Part shown: positions 4,952 through 6,170 of the stretch, one piece after another
Numbering within the stretch: position 1 is the stretch's first letter
Layout: every line of letters begins with the position of its first letter
Origin: an uncultured Oscillospiraceae bacterium
GTDB lineage: Bacteria > Bacillota > Clostridia > Oscillospirales > Oscillospiraceae
Length of the DNA: 6,170 bases
Assembly (NCBI GenBank): GCA_900754515.1
Contig: CAAEDD010000169.1
Coordinates: forward strand, 1-6,170
Direction: 5' to 3'
Program-made: the position numbers and the translations under genes
The notes under the pieces: model-generated
What the model was told of the DNA's origin: nothing
The model's input: the letters and a program-made list of their open reading frames with translations, nothing else
The model's database searches: none

Positions 4952-6170
4952 TTATCCGCCGATTATTGAATCCACGCCGAAGTAGGCGGCCATGTACTTG
5001 TTGGGCCAGGAATCGGCTTCCTCCGTGTTCAGGTAACCCAGGCCCTCCAGAGCACAGTAGCCTGTACTGGAATAGACACGGTAGACCTCCACATCCATTA
5101 TGCCTTCCTCGCGGCAGGCAATTATCTGCTTTTCATTTTCCGTGAGATAATAATTTGTCTTTACAATATCCTGCACCCCTACGCTGCCTTTGTAAGCAGC
5201 GGCCATAAGGCAGATAAAGCCAAGGGCTGTTATAAGAGGCCGGAGCTGAATGTCCTCAAACAGTGAAGCAAAGAGGACTGCATCGGCGGAGATTATAAGC
5301 AGGGTGCCAATATAGGCGCTGCGCTCCGGGAAGAAGCTGGCAAAGGTGAGCACGAACACCGAGGCCAGGGAGCCCAGCATCAGAAGTGCAGCGAGAATTT
5401 GAGTATCACGGTCCAGCTTTCGACCATAGGCCAGAGCGGCCAGCACAGTGTATACCACCATGGGGGTCCATATACGCCGGTACATGTCGATGGCGGTGAC
5501 AAAATTATCAAAGAGATTGGAGACGGTGAATTGACTGGACTTGTTGGCTATCTGGGCCGGGGCGGTCATCATGAAGATGAAACCGCAGAGGGCGGCCACA
5601 AGGGCAATCCACAGGTAGGGGGCTATCCTCTGCTTTTTCAGAAAGCGTCCCAGCAGCATAAAGCAGCAGGAGAGAAAAATGACGGTGGAAGCACAGTTTT
5701 CCGAATAGGCCCCCACCAGCAGCGCCGCCAGCACATAGAGGATGCGGCCGGGCAGGGACTTTATATCACGGTCGTACATATATTTCCTTATGTATGCCGT
5801 GATATACAGCAGAGAGAAAAATGTGGCCCAGAGGTAATTCACGGAACCGTCCTGCCAGAGGATTACCTGGCCGAAGTTCAGGGTAAATATCCAGATGCAG
5901 CCGAAGATACAGAGCAGCAGCAGATTGCTGCGCTCGCGGCCGCGGTTGGCTATCCTGTATACCAGATATACCTCCCCTACCAGAACGGCAGAATTTACCA
6001 GTTTGAATATCCACAGGGGCAGCATGAGAGAGAGCTGCACCAGGCTGTGGGAAATGAGACGGCCGTTCATGGTCAGGCGGTGGGCCGCCATGGAGGGAAT
6101 GAGCTGGCTCAGGCTTTCCATACGGCTGCCGTCGGCAAAACTGAAGCAGTACATATAATCGTCTGCCAGC
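4952..6170 (-). CDS. DUF6056-like polytopic membrane protein, possible GT-C-type glycosyltransferase (5'-truncated by window edge)
   Basis: The frame is open to the right edge of the window, so the true start lies outside. The ATG at 6154 is an internal methionine, because the codons before it encode LADDY, giving the motif ADDYMY that I associate with the first extracytoplasmic loop of DUF6056 proteins. Numbering from that methionine: NGR at 30-32; WQDGSVNYLW at 100-109; GAYSEN at 148-153; FPERSAYIG at 275-283. These conserved positions, with about ten hydrophobic segments (roughly 41-67, 76-95, 105-121, 137-152, 155-170, 178-197, 230-243, 252-273, 280-298, 305-322), fit the family. A hydrophilic tail of about 75 residues (323-400) follows the last helix. 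An acidic pair in the first outer loop of a many-helix protein is the layout of GT-C glycosyltransferases that use lipid-linked sugars, so a role in surface glycan modification is a reasonable inference but unproven. It converges on htrA and shares its terminator; its own promoter is outside the window. Confidence 0.8.
   Translation of the reverse strand, partial: LADDYMYCFSFADGSRMESLSQLIPSMAAHRLTMNGRLISHSLVQLSLMLPLWIFKLVNSAVLVGEVYLVYRIANRGRERSNLLLLCIFGCIWIFTLNFGQVILWQDGSVNYLWATFFSLLYITAYIRKYMYDRDIKSLPGRILYVLAALLVGAYSENCASTVIFLSCCFMLLGRFLKKQRIAPYLWIALVAALCGFIFMMTAPAQIANKSSQFTVSNLFDNFVTAIDMYRRIWTPMVVYTVLAALAYGRKLDRDTQILAALLMLGSLASVFVLTFASFFPERSAYIGTLLIISADAVLFASLFEDIQLRPLITALGFICLMAAAYKGSVGVQDIVKTNYYLTENEKQIIACREEGIMDVEVYRVYSSTGYCALEGLGYLNTEEADSWPNKYMAAYFGVDSIIGG

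Noticed and set aside
4858..5145. Plus-strand open frame (95 codons) after htrA
   Set aside because: It starts at a TTG overlapping the htrA stop, runs straight through the terminator hairpin, and then lies antisense to the DUF6056-like gene; the arginine/proline-rich translation looks non-coding.

Overview
The window looks like ordinary chromosomal DNA from a low-to-moderate GC member of the Clostridia, most likely an Oscillospiraceae/Ruminococcaceae-type gut anaerobe. This is inferred from protein style (a PepV/Sapep-like M20 dipeptidase, a clostridial histidine kinase with a DEGETIP G1 box, a single-TM HtrA with one PDZ domain, a DUF6056-like membrane protein), from purine-rich Shine-Dalgarno sequences, and from frequent ATA isoleucine codons next to GC-rich codons in every gene. 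No species can be named from sequence alone.

Layout: (1) Positions 3-1355 (+) hold most of an M20-family metallodipeptidase whose N-terminus lies before the window. (2) Positions 1356-1457 are a 102-base AT-rich gap with a likely promoter: a perfect TATAAT, no recognisable -35 box, tandem TTTTTA-type repeats one helical turn apart, and a 9-bp inverted repeat. (3) Positions 1458-4861 (+) are a compact three-gene cluster: an OmpR/PhoB-type response regulator, a membrane sensor histidine kinase 7 bases downstream, and a membrane-anchored HtrA/DegP-type serine protease 37 bases after that. (4) Positions 4885-4943 hold a perfect 23-bp hairpin with T-rich tracts on both sides, which can end transcription from both directions. 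(5) Positions 4952-6170 (-) carry a multi-pass DUF6056-like membrane protein, convergent to the cluster and cut off at its 5' end by the window edge.

How the genes may work together: a two-component system followed directly by htrA resembles the envelope/secretion-stress logic of CssRS-HtrA in Bacillus, where a sensor kinase detects misfolded exported protein and the regulator raises HtrA. Here the operon layout itself would couple them, and the repeats upstream of the regulator suggest autoregulation. This functional reading is inference; domain assignments and catalytic residues are seen directly. The dipeptidase and the DUF6056 protein have no evident functional link to the cluster.

No RNA genes, CRISPR arrays, insertion sequences, attachment sites or prophage genes were found, and I see no convincing new system. 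No stretch longer than about 105 bases lacks a gene.
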